Source: Algoriphagus sp. (GTDB lineage: Bacteria > Bacteroidota > Bacteroidia > Cytophagales > Cyclobacteriaceae). From it: 64,000 nt of DNA. The position numbers were made by a program, and so were the translations under genes. This document shows, one piece after another, positions 25,010-34,959 of this stretch. The notes below the pieces were generated by a model, which saw nothing but the letters and a program-made list of their open reading frames with translations, had not been told where the DNA came from and searched no databases. The stretch's first letter is position 1. Each line of letters starts with the position of its first letter. The stretch spans positions 310,001 through 374,000 of the forward strand of contig NZ_JAUXYL010000007.1 of NCBI RefSeq assembly GCF_030694375.1, given 5' to 3'.

Positions 25010-26704
25010 TTAAAGATTCATTTTATTCAACTCCTCCACCGCATAATTCGCGGCACGGGCAGTCAGTGTCATAAAGGTAAGTGTCGGATTTTGAGTACTT
25101 CCGCTCGTCATGCAAGCACCATCAGTGACAAAGACATTTTTGCAATGATGCAGCTGATTGTATTTGTTGAGCAGGGAAGTTTTGGGATCATTTCCCATTC
25201 GGACTCCGCCCATTTCGTGAATATCCGAACCCGGAGGCGCACCTGAGTCGGTCACATTGATATTTTTGAAGCCCATCCGCTCGTACATCTCACTTTGTTG
25301 CTGCACGAAATCTGCAGTCATTTTATTGTCATTATCCTTCCATTCGACCGACATGATCAACTTGGGAATTCCATATTTATCTTTTTCCTCCGCACTGAGA
25401 CGGATGTGATTGGATTCCTCAGGGACCATTTCTCCCTGCATCCAGGCAGCCATGCTCCAGAGTCCATATTTTGGATTGAGCAGATTGTCCCGAAGCGCAT
25501 CTCCGATCAGTTCACCGTTTCCGTCCAACTGACGGCTGCCTGACATTCCGATGGCATAGCCACGCAGGAAATCCGTCTCCTGCCGATAGACATTTCGGAA
25601 GCGAGGCACATAAGCGTGACCCGGATTTCTGCCGTCATTAAATTTGTCCTGAAAACCTTCAAACGTTGCGTTTCCTTTTCCTCTGTAATTGTGGCAGGTG
25701 ATGAATTTACCCATCAGTCCATTGTCATTTCCTAAGCCGTTGGGGAATCTGGAAGACTTGGAATTGAGCAAAATCGCATTGGAGTTGATCGTAGAGGCAT
25801 TGACAAAAATAATTTTAGCATAAAACTCAATCGATTCTTGAGTGAGCCGATCAATCACCCGAACACCGACCGCCTTGCCTTTTTGCTCATCATAAACAAT
25901 CGATTCTACCACTGAATCCGGGCGAAGGGTCAAATTTCCGGTCTTTTCAGCCCAAGGCAAGGTCGAAGCATTGGCTGAAAAATAGCCTCCGTAAACACAG
26001 CCACGATTACACATGTTTTGGTTCATGCACTTGTTACGGCCCTGATCCTTGTGAATCTGCTGTGGATCAGTGAGGTGCGCACATCTCCCTTGGATGAGGT
26101 GTCGATCTCCATACATTACCTTTAATTGCTCACTGTAATGTTTTTCAAGGCAACTCAACTCAAAGCCCGGTTGTACGATTTGATCCGGAAGCACATCCAG
26201 TCCATCCCGACTGCCCGCGAAACCCACAAAAGTCTCTACATAGCTATACCAAGGCTCCATGTCTTTGTACCGGATGGGCCAGTCGACGGCATAACCATCC
26301 CTTACCGGGCCTTCAAAATCAAAATCAGACCAACGCTGCGTGCCTCTTGCCCATAAAAGGGACTTTCCTCCTACATGGTAACCACGAAACCAGCGGAAAG
26401 GCTTCTCCTCAATATAGGGCTGTTCATCTTCTGCCAAAGCCCAATGCATGGTTTCTTCCCTTTTCCAATTGGCAGCACCCACACCGGATCGTTTATCAAT
26501 AGGGACTGCGCCACGAAATTCAAATTCCCAGGGCGCCTTGGAAGCGGTAGGATAATCTTCAATGTGTCGAACCATCCGTCCCCGCTCAAGCACTAGGGTT
26601 TTGAGGCCTTTTTCGGTCAATTCTTTGGCCGCCCATCCACCGGACGCTCCAGAACCAATCACTATCGCATCGTAGGTGCGTTTTTCTTTTGAGTCTTGTA
26701 ACAT
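25010..26704 (-). CDS. GMC family FAD-dependent oxidoreductase
   Basis: GMC oxidoreductase, large catalytic subunit, oxidising a sugar or alcohol. FAD-binding G-S-G-A-S-G-G-W-A-A at about 17-26, the L-E-R-G-R segment, and a C-terminal substrate domain ending D-G-A-C-M-T-S-G-S-T-Q-N-P-T-L-T. A Cys-rich patch N-M-C-N-R-G-C-V-Y-G-G is present. 564 aa. The upstream gene encodes the gluconate-2-dehydrogenase subunit 3-like partner, which usually supplies the export signal for both. Confidence 0.92.
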   Translation of the reverse strand: MLQDSKEKRTYDAIVIGSGASGGWAAKELTEKGLKTLVLERGRMVRHIEDYPTASKAPWEFEFRGAVPIDKRSGVGAANWKREETMHWALAEDEQPYIEEKPFRWFRGYHVGGKSLLWARGTQRWSDFDFEGPVRDGYAVDWPIRYKDMEPWYSYVETFVGFAGSRDGLDVLPDQIVQPGFELSCLEKHYSEQLKVMYGDRHLIQGRCAHLTDPQQIHKDQGRNKCMNQNMCNRGCVYGGYFSANASTLPWAEKTGNLTLRPDSVVESIVYDEQKGKAVGVRVIDRLTQESIEFYAKIIFVNASTINSNAILLNSKSSRFPNGLGNDNGLMGKFITCHNYRGKGNATFEGFQDKFNDGRNPGHAYVPRFRNVYRQETDFLRGYAIGMSGSRQLDGNGELIGDALRDNLLNPKYGLWSMAAWMQGEMVPEESNHIRLSAEEKDKYGIPKLIMSVEWKDNDNKMTADFVQQQSEMYERMGFKNINVTDSGAPPGSDIHEMGGVRMGNDPKTSLLNKYNQLHHCKNVFVTDGACMTSGSTQNPTLTFMTLTARAANYAVEELNKMNL

Positions 26705-26716
26705 GTCGTTTTGGGT

Positions 26717-27250
26717 TTAGGCTTGGAGGACATCCACACATCCGTGATAGAACCCCGGTGCTACCTGATAGCCTCGATAGTCTGCCATGACTTCCTTGAC
26801 GGTGGTAAAGCCATTGATCGTCTGAGAACGCATCAAACTGTAAAACTTATTTTCATTTTCAATTTCAGAACTCTTCAACGCAAGCAGCGCTTTTTCTCTC
26901 TCCTCCCGAGAAAAGTCACCAAATCCAGACTTTTTTAAAGATTTCAACTGCGCCTTAATCAGCTCCTGCTCTTCTTTTTCATAACAATGCTCGAAAAGCT
27001 TGATCAAAAACTGATCTGTACCGGTACTGAGGGCTCCGATGGGTTGTGCATCAGGAGTGGGTACCTTTGGAGGAAGACCAGTTGGAATAAAGGTATCGGC
27101 AATTGCTGAAATCAATTGCTCCTCATCAAAGCTAAAAAAGCCGGAGTGAGTCAACCGATCAACGATTTGCCATTTCCAGTCGACTAGCACCAGACCTGCT
27201 ATTCCAGCAACTGATCCTCCGATGATTTTGAGGGATTTACGTCTATCCAT
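26717..27250 (-). CDS. Gluconate 2-dehydrogenase subunit 3-like protein
   Basis: Small subunit of a membrane-associated GMC dehydrogenase. The ATG at 27250 (MDRRKSLKIIGGSVAG) begins a twin-arginine-like signal; an earlier start would lie in the terminator of the M20 gene. The body shows the family segment L-I-S-A-I-A-D-T-F-I-P-T-G. About 177 aa. Ends 12 bases before the GMC gene, so they form one operon. Confidence 0.88.
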   Translation of the reverse strand: MDRRKSLKIIGGSVAGIAGLVLVDWKWQIVDRLTHSGFFSFDEEQLISAIADTFIPTGLPPKVPTPDAQPIGALSTGTDQFLIKLFEHCYEKEEQELIKAQLKSLKKSGFGDFSREEREKALLALKSSEIENENKFYSLMRSQTINGFTTVKEVMADYRGYQVAPGFYHGCVDVLQA

Positions 27251-27311
27251 GAATTTGGTATTTTGGGCGAAAGCGTGCCTACAAGTTAAATTTTTTTGAA
27301 AAAGTCCAAAC

Positions 27312-27352
27312 AAAAAAAGGCCGGAATTCCACCAACGGAATCTCCGGCCTTT
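27312..27352 (-). terminator. Rho-independent terminator of the M20 gene
   Basis: Read on the minus strand, AAAGGCCGG pairs with CCGGCCTTT, with an inner ATTCC/GGAAT extension, followed by seven T. It lies 22 bases past the stop of the amidohydrolase gene. Confidence 0.9.
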
Positions 27353-27373
27353 CAGGTCAATTTTCCAGAGCTG

Positions 27374-28798
27374 TTATTTTCTGTAATCCAATGGTGCCTT
27401 TCGGTCACCCACCAATGCTTTATATTCAAAATCAGCTCCTCTTCTTCGGTTCAATTCCTCCAGCGCTTTGCCTGTAACGGATGGATCTTTGAAAATATCC
27501 ATCGCAGTCAAGGTAAGTGTCTTGGCAGCGACCATCATTCCTTTTTGCCCGATACTCATTCCTCCGGCGGCCACTGCCTGCCAGGTATGAGCAGAAGTGC
27601 CCGGAACCCAAGTTGCTGTACCTAGACCTACCGTTGGAACTAGCCAGCTGATATCACCCACGTCAGTGGAACCGCCTCCACCCTCTTCACTCACGATAAA
27701 GGGGGTAATTTTTGCAGCATCTTCCGGACTGGATTTGACACCTGCAGGATAGGTTTTAATGATGTCCTCCGCAAATTTTCTTTCCTCAGGAGAGTAATTT
27801 ACGCCTCCGATTGTCTCCAGATTTTTATGCATGATTCGGGCGAGTGTCTCATTGGGAAGGAGGTTATAGACTCCATTAATGACTTCATATTCCATCCGGG
27901 TTTGAGTGCCTAAAGCAGCACCTTCAGCCGTTTTCACCATTCTGGCAAAAATCTCCTGAACTACCAGCGCATCCGGATGTCTTACATAATGGTAAGATTC
28001 AGCAAAAGCAGGAACCACGTTGGGAGCTTCACCACCACGGGTAATCACATAGTGCATTCTAGTCTCCATCGGCACGTGTTCACGCATCAGATTTACCATG
28101 AAATTCATAGCTTCCACTGCATCGAGAGCTGATTTCCCGCGCTCAGGTGCTGCAGCAGCATGAGAAGCTTCCCCGTAAAATCTGAATTTGGTCGAAATAT
28201 TCGCTAAAGATGAGGTTGCTCCGGCAGCATTTTGAGATCCGGGGTGCCAGTGCATCATCACGTCTACGTCTTTGATCAAACCAGCACGAGCCATGTACAC
28301 TTTTCCTCCACCGCCTTCTTCAGCAGGAGTCCCATAGACCCTTAATGTTCCTTTGATGTTATTTTCTTTCATCCAATCCATCACCGAAATACCGGCTGCA
28401 ACAGAGGCTGCTCCAAAAAGGTGGTGACCACACGCATGTCCCGCGCCACCTTCTACAATCGGCTTGCGAAAAGGAGAAGCCTCTTGAGAAACGCCCGGAA
28501 GTGCATCGAATTCAGCCATGATCCCGATGACAGGCTTGCCTGAACCATATTCTGCCACGAAGGCTGTAGGAATTTCCGCAACGCCTGCTGTCACTTTGAA
28601 TCCGGCGTCCTTCAGCGTCTTTTGCAAAAGTGCAGAGCTCTTTGTTTCCAAATATCCCAACTCAGGATTAGCCCAGATCTGCCGGGCGATATCACCATAA
28701 AAGTCAGCTTTGGAATCGAGCTTTTTCAGGACTTCATCTTGCCCGAAAAGGGGCGAAAATGAAAAAAGCAATAGTAGTAGGATTAAGTACTTGTTCAT
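27374..28798 (-). CDS. M20 family amidohydrolase (AbgB-like)
   Basis: Exported zinc-dependent aminoacylase/carboxypeptidase of the M20 family, closest in pattern to p-aminobenzoyl-glutamate utilisation protein B. Signal peptide MNKYLILLLLLFSFSPLFG. Metal ligands lie in H-A-C-G-H-H and G-T-P-A-E-E-G-G-G-G-K, with a further H-W-H-P-G. 474 aa, normal. Hydrolyses an acyl-amino-acid or folate-like amide; the substrate is not determined. Confidence 0.9.
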   Translation of the reverse strand: MNKYLILLLLLFSFSPLFGQDEVLKKLDSKADFYGDIARQIWANPELGYLETKSSALLQKTLKDAGFKVTAGVAEIPTAFVAEYGSGKPVIGIMAEFDALPGVSQEASPFRKPIVEGGAGHACGHHLFGAASVAAGISVMDWMKENNIKGTLRVYGTPAEEGGGGKVYMARAGLIKDVDVMMHWHPGSQNAAGATSSLANISTKFRFYGEASHAAAAPERGKSALDAVEAMNFMVNLMREHVPMETRMHYVITRGGEAPNVVPAFAESYHYVRHPDALVVQEIFARMVKTAEGAALGTQTRMEYEVINGVYNLLPNETLARIMHKNLETIGGVNYSPEERKFAEDIIKTYPAGVKSSPEDAAKITPFIVSEEGGGGSTDVGDISWLVPTVGLGTATWVPGTSAHTWQAVAAGGMSIGQKGMMVAAKTLTLTAMDIFKDPSVTGKALEELNRRRGADFEYKALVGDRKAPLDYRK

Positions 28799-29005
28799 GT
28801 AAGGCTTGTTTTTTTGGCAAAATACTAATTGTTCTGATTTGAATTGTCCATTATTCTATTGAACCACCTTAGAATAATCTTCCAAAGTTGTATTTTCTAA
28901 TTGGAATAAAATTGAAATTTCACACCGCTCACTTTATTTTAGTAATCAATTAATTTTCAGGCAATTGTATTTTTATTATTTTTCGTAACCCAACCTAAAA
29001 ACACT

Positions 29006-29989
29006 ATGAAAAAACTTTTGAAAATCGCTGCCTACCTGATAGGCGCAGTAATTCTGATCTTGATTTGCGTATTGGCATTTCTGCAACTTGGCTTTCCCAA
29101 AGTGGATCCTGCACCAGAACTCAGCATTGAATATACTCCCGATCGAATCGAAAGAGGTGCCTACTTGGCAAATCACGTTACCGTCTGCATGGATTGCCAT
29201 TCAACTCGCGACTTTTCTGAATTTTCCGGACCTCCTAGGCCGGGAACTTTGGGTGCAGGTGGCGATCGATTTGACCATAGCATGGGACTCCCCGGTGTGT
29301 TTTTTGCAAAAAACATCACACCTCACGGGATTTCAGATTACACAGATGGAGAACTGTATCGTCTGATTACTACTGGAGTGACAAATGACGGGCGACCGAT
29401 GTTTCCCTTGATGCCCTATATGTACTATGGAAAAATGGACCCGGAGGATATTTATGACATCATTGCATATGTGAGATCATTACCTGAAATACCAACAGAA
29501 ATCCCAGATTCAAAACCTGACTTTCCCGTTAATTTGATTTTGAGAACTATTCCTACCAATGCCTCTCCTACCAAAAAACCAGCCTCAAGCGACCAAGTAG
29601 CTTATGGCGGGTACCTTGTCAATGCTTCTGGTTGTGTGGAATGCCACACCCAAGTAAGTCCACAAGGAATGATCCTACAGGATGTGAAATTTTCAGGAGG
29701 GAGAAGTTTTCCATTTCCTGACGGTTCGATAGTAATCTCATCCAATATCACTCAAGATACAGAAACTGGCATCGGCAATTGGACCGAGGAAATGTTTGTT
29801 GGTAGATTTACGCAATACGCTGATTCTTCCTATGTAAACCCGAAAGTTGCTCCGGGTGAATTCAACACCATTATGCCTTGGACCATGTATTCAGGAATGA
29901 AAGAAGCGGATCTCAAGGCTATTTATGCTTACTTAAAAACGATCGATCCCATAAAAAATCAGGTAGTCAAGTTTACCTCCTCAAAATAG
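29006..29989 (+). CDS. Membrane-anchored dihaem cytochrome c
   Basis: N-terminal membrane anchor (residues about 6-28) and two c-type haem sites, C61-M-D-C-H65 and C210-V-E-C-H214. 327 aa. The layout resembles the cytochrome subunit of alcohol or sugar dehydrogenases. It may take electrons from the GMC dehydrogenase 2 kb away, though a 474-codon gene on the opposite strand separates them. Divergent from the M20 gene; the 207-base gap between shows no clear promoter box. Confidence 0.92.
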   Translation: MKKLLKIAAYLIGAVILILICVLAFLQLGFPKVDPAPELSIEYTPDRIERGAYLANHVTVCMDCHSTRDFSEFSGPPRPGTLGAGGDRFDHSMGLPGVFFAKNITPHGISDYTDGELYRLITTGVTNDGRPMFPLMPYMYYGKMDPEDIYDIIAYVRSLPEIPTEIPDSKPDFPVNLILRTIPTNASPTKKPASSDQVAYGGYLVNASGCVECHTQVSPQGMILQDVKFSGGRSFPFPDGSIVISSNITQDTETGIGNWTEEMFVGRFTQYADSSYVNPKVAPGEFNTIMPWTMYSGMKEADLKAIYAYLKTIDPIKNQVVKFTSSK

Positions 29990-30014
29990 TCAGCTCTTAA
30001 TTTTATCTGAATTT

Positions 30015-30049
30015 AAGGAAGCTTCAGAGACTGGGGCTTCCTTTTTTTT
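30015..30049 (+). terminator. Terminator of the cytochrome c gene
   Basis: AAGGAAGC (30015-30022) pairs with GCTTCCTT (30036-30043), and eight T follow. Strong rho-independent signal. Confidence 0.9.
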
Positions 30050-30175
30050 ACTGCCTTTTGTGACACCTATCACCAAGTCTTGGGCAAAAGGATTTCTAAT
30101 TTTCCCGCAGATTGGAAAGGTATTATCCTTTCTAAATCAAATAGAAACAAAATCAATACGCCCAAAAGTAAGTTT

Positions 30176-31852
30176 ATGAAATCCTCCAGGAGAAAATTTA
30201 TTGCCCAAATCGGCGCCTTAGGTGCAAGCACCGGATTGGTAGGAATCGCCTCTGGGACTCCATCTTCCGAAATTAATAATCCGGAAAACCCTTCCACTTC
30301 TTTTACCCTCAACATCCTCCAAACTACCGATGTGCATTGTCAAATTCATGCACACGATGAGCTCTTTTGGGAAAATGGAAAGGCTGTCTATCGGAAAACC
30401 GGCGGCTACGCGCACCTTAAGACTTTCCTGGATCAGAAGCGAAAAAAAATGCAACACAGCTTCCTTATGGATACCGGAGATATGTTTCAGGGTTCGGAGC
30501 TTTCGGTAAAAACTACTGGGGAGGCTATGGTTCCTATTCTCAACGCCTTGGATTACGACCTTTACCTTCCGGGCAACTGGGAAGTGATCTACTATAAAAA
30601 ATCGATGCAGCACCTTCTTGGTTCATTGAGCGCACCAAAGGTCTGTGCCAATATGTATCATGACTTGGGTGAAGGCAAAAAAGGTGAATTGATATTTCCT
30701 CCCTACCACATTTGGGCTGTAAACGGAATAAAAATTGGCTTCTTGGGTTACACCGATCATTTGGTGCCACTTCGACAATCCCCTAACTACAGTAAAGGCA
30801 TCATCTACACCAAACCTGAGGAAAACCTCGCTCACTATGTGGATGTGCTAAGAAATCAGGAAAAATGTGCTTTTGTAGCAATAGTTGCCCATTTGGGGCT
30901 ATCTCAACAAATCCACCTAGCTAATCATCCAGCCTGCGAAGGAGTGGATTACATACTGGGAGGCGACACCCATGAGCGGGTGAGAGTCCCGATCCAAGCC
31001 AAATACGCCAAAGTGGTGGAACCGGGAGCTTTTGGCTCTTTCGTCGGAAAGCTGGAACTGAAAATCAAAGATGGAAAGGTAGTGTCCGATACCTATGAAC
31101 TCATGGAAGTCGATTCCAAAAAATACCCTGAGTCTCCTAAGATGAAGGAGATTATCGCTCAATATGAGGGTCCGTACCTGGAGGACATCCAAAAAGTGGT
31201 AGGCTATTCGACCATACCATTATTTCGCTATTTCGTAATTGAAAACACAATTGACACAATGATCCTGGACGCCATCGATTGGCAAGTGCCGGATGTAGAC
31301 ATCGTACTTTCCAATGGTTTCCGTTTCTGTCCTCCGCGATCCACACCGGATCACACAGGAAATATCCCAATCACAAACGGATTTATTTTTGACATGCTTC
31401 CTGTAGACAGTACCATCCGGACAGGGAAAGTGACCGGAAAACAGATTCAAGAGTGGCTAGAACGTGAGCTGAATAACGTATTCGCCGCAGATGCTTCGAA
31501 GCGATTTGGTGGTTGGGTGATCAAGTTCAAGGGAATGGAAGTGAAGTTTAATGCTTTTGGCGAAGAGGGGAAACGCGTTCAGTCTGCGATGGTTCATGGC
31601 CTGCCCCTTGACCTAGAAAAAGTCTATAAAATCTGCGCCTGTGAACGTGATGGAGATCCGGACGACATGCTTTGTCGATTCAGAGGAGTAAAAGACACTC
31701 AAAACACGGCATTTACCCTACATCAAGCGATGAAAAATTACCTCGGAGAAAACTCCCCGGTTACCCCGACTCCTCCTAAATCAGCCGAAGCGCTTGATGC
31801 CCCGGCTACCTTACTGACTCAGGTGAGTGGAGTTGATTATGAGTTCAGATAA
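30176..31852 (+). CDS. Tat-exported 5'-nucleotidase/SoxB-like metallophosphoesterase
   Basis: Bifunctional metallophosphatase/5'-nucleotidase family. The ATG at 30176 begins a twin-arginine signal (S-S-R-R-K-F-I); an upstream ATG at 30080 adds no plausible sequence. Metallophosphoesterase motifs: T-D-V-H-C-Q-I-H (a D-x-H), D-T-G-D-M-F-Q-G, G133-N-W-E, A-H-L-G and G-G-D-T-H-E-R. In most relatives the third motif is GNHE; here it is GNWE, as recalled for the thiosulfohydrolase SoxB. A C-terminal 5'-nucleotidase domain follows (S-N-G-F-R-F-C-P-P). About 558 aa. No other sox gene is nearby. Confidence 0.87.
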   Translation: MKSSRRKFIAQIGALGASTGLVGIASGTPSSEINNPENPSTSFTLNILQTTDVHCQIHAHDELFWENGKAVYRKTGGYAHLKTFLDQKRKKMQHSFLMDTGDMFQGSELSVKTTGEAMVPILNALDYDLYLPGNWEVIYYKKSMQHLLGSLSAPKVCANMYHDLGEGKKGELIFPPYHIWAVNGIKIGFLGYTDHLVPLRQSPNYSKGIIYTKPEENLAHYVDVLRNQEKCAFVAIVAHLGLSQQIHLANHPACEGVDYILGGDTHERVRVPIQAKYAKVVEPGAFGSFVGKLELKIKDGKVVSDTYELMEVDSKKYPESPKMKEIIAQYEGPYLEDIQKVVGYSTIPLFRYFVIENTIDTMILDAIDWQVPDVDIVLSNGFRFCPPRSTPDHTGNIPITNGFIFDMLPVDSTIRTGKVTGKQIQEWLERELNNVFAADASKRFGGWVIKFKGMEVKFNAFGEEGKRVQSAMVHGLPLDLEKVYKICACERDGDPDDMLCRFRGVKDTQNTAFTLHQAMKNYLGENSPVTPTPPKSAEALDAPATLLTQVSGVDYEFR

Positions 31853-31903
31853 CTAAATGCTGATATCCAAAAAAGGATGGAGAAAAGTGTTTAATCACCC
31901 CCG

Positions 31904-31931
31904 AAGCCGACCAAATGGTCGGCTTTTTTAT
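31904..31931 (+). terminator. Terminator of the metallophosphoesterase gene
   Basis: AAGCCGACC pairs with GGTCGGCTT around loop AAAT, with a T-run after the stem. Confidence 0.93.
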
Positions 31932-31964
31932 TAATCTTGGTTGGAAAACGAATTTATACCCTCT

Positions 31965-34070
31965 ATGTCAATCAAATTCAGCTCAGGAAATTTTTTATTA
32001 ATATGCCTTTTGCTTTCAGTTCTACTCCTTTCAGGCTGCAACTTTGTACACAAATCATCTGATTGGGATACTACCCGGGTAGAAATTGCAAGAGATGAGT
32101 TTGGGGTACCTCATATTTTTGGCAAAACAGATGCAGATGTTGCTTATGGGCTTGCTTGGGCGCATGCTGAAGATGATTTTGAAACGATTCAAAAAACAGT
32201 TTTGGCTGGCAAAGGCTTGGCAGGACGAGTATTTGGAGAAGAAGGCGTAGGAATTGACTTCTTTGTTAACCTGTTGGAAACAAATAAAATAGCGAAAGAA
32301 AAATACGATGAAACCTTTTCATCTGAATTCAAAAAAGTCCTGGAAGGCTATGCCGCAGGGCTTAATGATTATGCTTATGCCCACCCCGGACAGGTGCTTT
32401 ACCAACCTGCTTTTCCAATAAGCCCCAAAGAAATAGCCTCTGCTTATATTCTGTCACTTGCTCAAATGTCAGGTGCCGATCGGGCTGTTCAGGCGATTGT
32501 GAGTGGAAAAGTGGAGCTTATTCCTGAAGACCCTCAGCCAAAAGGCTCAAATGCAATCGCTATTCATCCTTCACGTACTGATACAGGCGAAGCTTTCCTG
32601 GCCATCAACTCCCATCAACCCTTGGAAGGCCCGGTAGCTTGGTATGAAGCCCATTTACACTCAGATGAAGGATGGAATGCACTGGGAGGACTTTTCCCCG
32701 GGGGCGCGATGATTTTCCATGGCGTAAATGAGTACTTAGGTTGGGCGCATACGGTTAACTCACCTGACTTTTTGGATATCTACCAACTGGAAATCAATCC
32801 TGAAAATCAGAATAAATATGCTGTCGATGGAGAATGGCTGGAATTGGAAGAAAGGACCGTTTGGCTGAAAGTCAAACTTTGGGATCTGATTACCATACCA
32901 GTCCCGAAAAAGGTTTGGAAAAGTATTTATGGTCCTACCCTTGTCACAGAACAAGGCACTTTTGCCATTCGATTGGGCGCTTTGGAGCGGATCGGCGCAG
33001 CCGAGCAATGGTGGAAAATGAATAAATCCAAAAATTTTTCAGAATGGAAAACTGCCATGAGCGCCATGCAGCTCAGCAATTTCAACACCGTCTACTCGGA
33101 TAAATACGATACCATTTTCTACGTCAGCAACGCCCTTTTACCAAAAAGAACACCGGGGTTTGACTATTCCGGCACTGTCCAGGGAAATACTAAAAAGACA
33201 CTCTGGACCGAATTTCATTCTTTCGCTGACCTTCCCCAACAGGTAAATCCACGCTCAGGCTACCTGTACAATACCAATCATTCGCCATTTAAAGCATCTG
33301 CCTATTCTGACAATTTATCGCCTGACCAATACCCTTCTGAAATGGGATTTGACCTTCGGGACAATAATCGATCTACCCGATTTCGAGAGCTGATGCCGGA
33401 TTTGGGCCAAATCAGTTGGGAGCAGTTTGAGCGAATCAAATTTGACCAATCCTTGCCTTCTGACTTGGCTTTCCGAACAGACATGAAGGCACTTTTCAGC
33501 TTGGATGCCTCCCAATTTCCGGATATAGAAAAACAAATCAGTGCTTTGAACAACTGGAACCGAGAAGCAAACATCGAGAGTGAGGGGGCAGCGATTTTTG
33601 CGTTCAGCTATTACTATTGGGGAAAAGAGTTTGCAAAGGCAGGAAAAAGCATTGACACCAAATTGACAACAGCAGAGGCTGTAAAAGGAATTCGCGAAGC
33701 AAAAGCGCACTTTGAAACCCATTTTGGAAAAGAACTGATTGGCTTAGGGGAATATCAAAAGTTGATACGCGGCGACAAGATTTTACCGATTTGGGGCATC
33801 GATGATGTCTTGACCACCATCCGATCCACACCCTGGGAAAATGGAATGCGAAAAGCAACACAAGGTGAGTCCTATATCCTGATGGTCAAGTTTGGGGACG
33901 GTCTGCCGATCATCGAATCCATCAATGTCTATGGCGCAAGCAATCGTGCCGACAGCCCGCATTTTGCAGATCAAATGGAGCGGTTTATCAGCCGCGATCT
34001 AAAAAAGATGACCTTGGATAAGGAGGAAGTATTAAAAAATGCAAAGCGGGTATATCATCCGGGGGATTAA
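31965..34070 (+). CDS. Penicillin acylase family lipoprotein
   Basis: Ntn-hydrolase of the penicillin amidase/acyl-homoserine-lactone acylase group. The ATG at 31965 starts a lipoprotein signal (L-L-L-S-G-C). The chain would be self-cleaved before S195 in P-K-G-S-N-A, the new N-terminal nucleophile of the beta subunit. Further motifs G-L-F-P-G-G-A-M-I-F-H-G and T-V-N-S-P-D. About 701 aa, normal. Hydrolyses an amide such as an N-acyl amino acid; the acyl chain is unknown. Confidence 0.9.
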   Translation: MSIKFSSGNFLLICLLLSVLLLSGCNFVHKSSDWDTTRVEIARDEFGVPHIFGKTDADVAYGLAWAHAEDDFETIQKTVLAGKGLAGRVFGEEGVGIDFFVNLLETNKIAKEKYDETFSSEFKKVLEGYAAGLNDYAYAHPGQVLYQPAFPISPKEIASAYILSLAQMSGADRAVQAIVSGKVELIPEDPQPKGSNAIAIHPSRTDTGEAFLAINSHQPLEGPVAWYEAHLHSDEGWNALGGLFPGGAMIFHGVNEYLGWAHTVNSPDFLDIYQLEINPENQNKYAVDGEWLELEERTVWLKVKLWDLITIPVPKKVWKSIYGPTLVTEQGTFAIRLGALERIGAAEQWWKMNKSKNFSEWKTAMSAMQLSNFNTVYSDKYDTIFYVSNALLPKRTPGFDYSGTVQGNTKKTLWTEFHSFADLPQQVNPRSGYLYNTNHSPFKASAYSDNLSPDQYPSEMGFDLRDNNRSTRFRELMPDLGQISWEQFERIKFDQSLPSDLAFRTDMKALFSLDASQFPDIEKQISALNNWNREANIESEGAAIFAFSYYYWGKEFAKAGKSIDTKLTTAEAVKGIREAKAHFETHFGKELIGLGEYQKLIRGDKILPIWGIDDVLTTIRSTPWENGMRKATQGESYILMVKFGDGLPIIESINVYGASNRADSPHFADQMERFISRDLKKMTLDKEEVLKNAKRVYHPGD

Positions 34071-34276
34071 TAATTTCACCCCTTCGGAGTTCTTGGGATT
34101 GATAATACGATAGTGATAATTGAATTTGCTATAACAATTTCATCACCCGATAAAAGAATTCTTGGAACCTTGCTTGGATTCGCATTAAACCAAACTTGAT
34201 TGGCTCCCAAGGTTACATTTTTAGGTTTTCTGCCTAGTTTAGCCTGAAGATTACAGACCTCCCAAACTCTAAAGAA

Positions 34277-34951
34277 ATGCAAATCAAACTCCTCAAGATT
34301 TCTTTCATTTTGGCTTTTGCATTACTCCAAATTTCCTGTGCAACAAGTCAATCTACTTTTCGGATTTTCGACAAACCCATCACCTGGAATGCGGAGCGGG
34401 AGCAGCTTTCCCTCCAATACCTCAAAGACCGTCATGGACTGGACAAATCTACCGCTACAATCGAGCCTCAAATGGTGGTCGTCCATTGGACGGCTATAAA
34501 AACTGTCGAAGTGACTTTTGATGTCTTTAATCCCCCAACTTTGGGAGGTCGAGCGGACTTGACGGGGGCGAGTAATCTGAATGTTTCCAGCCAGTTTTTA
34601 ATTGACCGGGATGGGACGATTTTCAGACTTTTACCGGACACCACCTTTGCTCGGCACGTAATTGGCTTAAACTATCTGGCAATCGGAATTGAAAACATCG
34701 GCGGCGATGATATGCCATTGACCAAAGCCCAACTGAAGGCAAATGAATTATTGATTCGACATCTCAAACGGAAATATCCCATCGACTATGTCATCGGACA
34801 TCATGAATATCAAAATTTTCAAAATACGAACCTCTGGAAAGAAAATGACCCAAACTACCGAACTGTCAAATCTGACCCGGGAGATAAATTCATGAACCAG
34901 CTTCGTAAAAAACTTTCCGATCTCAACCTAAAACCTGTCCCTCAGCTATAA
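34277..34951 (+). CDS. N-acetylmuramoyl-L-alanine amidase lipoprotein
   Basis: Amidase_2 domain enzyme cleaving the bond between MurNAc and the stem peptide. Lipobox L-Q-I-S-C in the signal. Zinc-site candidates: H in V-V-V-H-W, H in I-G-H-H-E, and the late K-S-D-P-G-D segment; the E in I-E-N-I-G-G is usual. 224 aa. It heads a run of peptidoglycan-turnover genes, 8 bases before the GHL10 gene. Confidence 0.9.
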   Translation: MQIKLLKISFILAFALLQISCATSQSTFRIFDKPITWNAEREQLSLQYLKDRHGLDKSTATIEPQMVVVHWTAIKTVEVTFDVFNPPTLGGRADLTGASNLNVSSQFLIDRDGTIFRLLPDTTFARHVIGLNYLAIGIENIGGDDMPLTKAQLKANELLIRHLKRKYPIDYVIGHHEYQNFQNTNLWKENDPNYRTVKSDPGDKFMNQLRKKLSDLNLKPVPQL

Positions 34952-34959
34952 TTACCTCA

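Noticed and set aside
34076..34282. 68-codon minus-strand frame in the gap before the amidase gene
   Set aside because: It has only a TTG start that overlaps the amidase ATG, and no recognisable family; probably chance or a decayed fragment.
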